Below, piece after piece: positions 6,462 through 6,769 of a stretch of DNA of 6,769 nucleotides (position 1 is its first letter; every line of letters starts with the position of its first letter). This DNA is from Salibacteraceae bacterium. Its GTDB lineage: Bacteria; Bacteroidota; Bacteroidia; Flavobacteriales_G; Salibacteraceae. Made by a program: the position numbers and the translations under genes. Location of the stretch: contig JALRDM010000182.1 in assembly GCA_023262195.1 (NCBI GenBank), positions 1 to 6,769 of the forward strand. The letters are read 5' to 3'. The notes beneath the pieces were generated by a model. That model did not search any database. It saw only the letters and a list, made by a program, of their open reading frames with translations, and had not been told where the DNA came from.

Positions 6462-6769
6462 TGTGGATAGGACTTATACAGTTAGTCATTGGTCTGATCG
6501 TATTAATCCTTGGAGGAGAGTTTTTAATACAATCTTCTGTTAAGCTTGCGCGGTATTTTAAGGTTGACCCAATTGTGATAGGCTTGACTATCATTTCTTT
6601 CGGTACTTCTTTTCCTGAACTTGTGGTTAGCTTAAACGCGGCTTTATCCGGGCATCCAGACATTTCTTTGGGTAATGTAGTAGGCAGTAATATCGCGAAT
6701 CTCGCGTTGGTTCTTGGAGTAGCATCTTTGATAAAACCAATTAGCGTTTCCTTAGATACTCAAAGGATA
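6461..6769 (+). CDS. CaCA-family calcium/sodium antiporter, N-terminal part (runs off the right edge)
   Basis: This is an inner-membrane secondary transporter that exchanges Ca2+ or another cation for Na+ or H+. The window holds 103 codons from the ATG at 6461 with no stop; full-length members are usually about 310-370 residues, so roughly two thirds is missing. The first helix (about 3-24, LVIGLIVLILGGEFL) is followed by the alpha-1 repeat of the family: ISFGTSFPELVVS (45-57), with Glu53 in the ion-coordinating position, then GNVVGSNIANLALVLG (71-86). This matches YrbG/CaxA-type bacterial members. The start overlaps the tatA stop by one base, implying one transcript and coupled translation. 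Ion specificity cannot be read from this fragment. Confidence 0.92.
   Translation, partial: MWIGLIQLVIGLIVLILGGEFLIQSSVKLARYFKVDPIVIGLTIISFGTSFPELVVSLNAALSGHPDISLGNVVGSNIANLALVLGVASLIKPISVSLDTQRI

Overview
The window looks like a core chromosomal segment of a Bacteroidota bacterium, most likely Flavobacteriia or a Cryomorphaceae-like relative. The evidence is a secreted protein built from SprB-type repeats, a fused SecDF, a malate dehydrogenase and a TatA that both read like flavobacterial proteins, TAnnTTTG-type promoter elements, and AT-rich leaders without clear Shine-Dalgarno sequences. This placement rests on recognising protein families, not on a database search.

Layout. Bases 1-132 hold no gene I can identify; a short plus-strand reading frame ends at 66 and could be the tail of a gene entering from the left. 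On the minus strand, 133-1854 encodes a secreted surface or adhesin-like protein. It has a signal peptide, an N-terminal beta-rich domain and three SprB-like repeats. It stops nine residues after the first cysteine of what looks like a fourth repeat and has no type IX secretion sorting domain, so it appears truncated. Three small dyad symmetries cluster at that breakpoint (123-156). A divergent intergenic region (1855-1974) carries a good promoter for mdh (1975-2907, malate dehydrogenase), which is closed by a strong intrinsic terminator (2931-2960). Next, a promoter element (3007-3014) with a hairpin immediately downstream (3018-3038) precedes secDF (3059-6157), which also ends in a strong terminator (6177-6214). 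A small tatA (6249-6461) then overlaps by one base a CaCA-family cation antiporter gene (6461 onward) that runs off the right edge.

How the genes relate. SecDF uses the proton-motive force to complete Sec export, the route the signal-peptide protein at the left would take to the periplasm before any type IX export. TatA belongs to the parallel Tat route for folded proteins. Malate dehydrogenase is TCA-cycle housekeeping. The terminators imply that mdh, secDF and tatA-antiporter are three separate transcription units, all on the plus strand.

I found no undescribed biological system. The parts most worth a second look are the truncated repeat protein with its palindrome-rich breakpoint, and the hairpin at the predicted 5' end of the secDF transcript.
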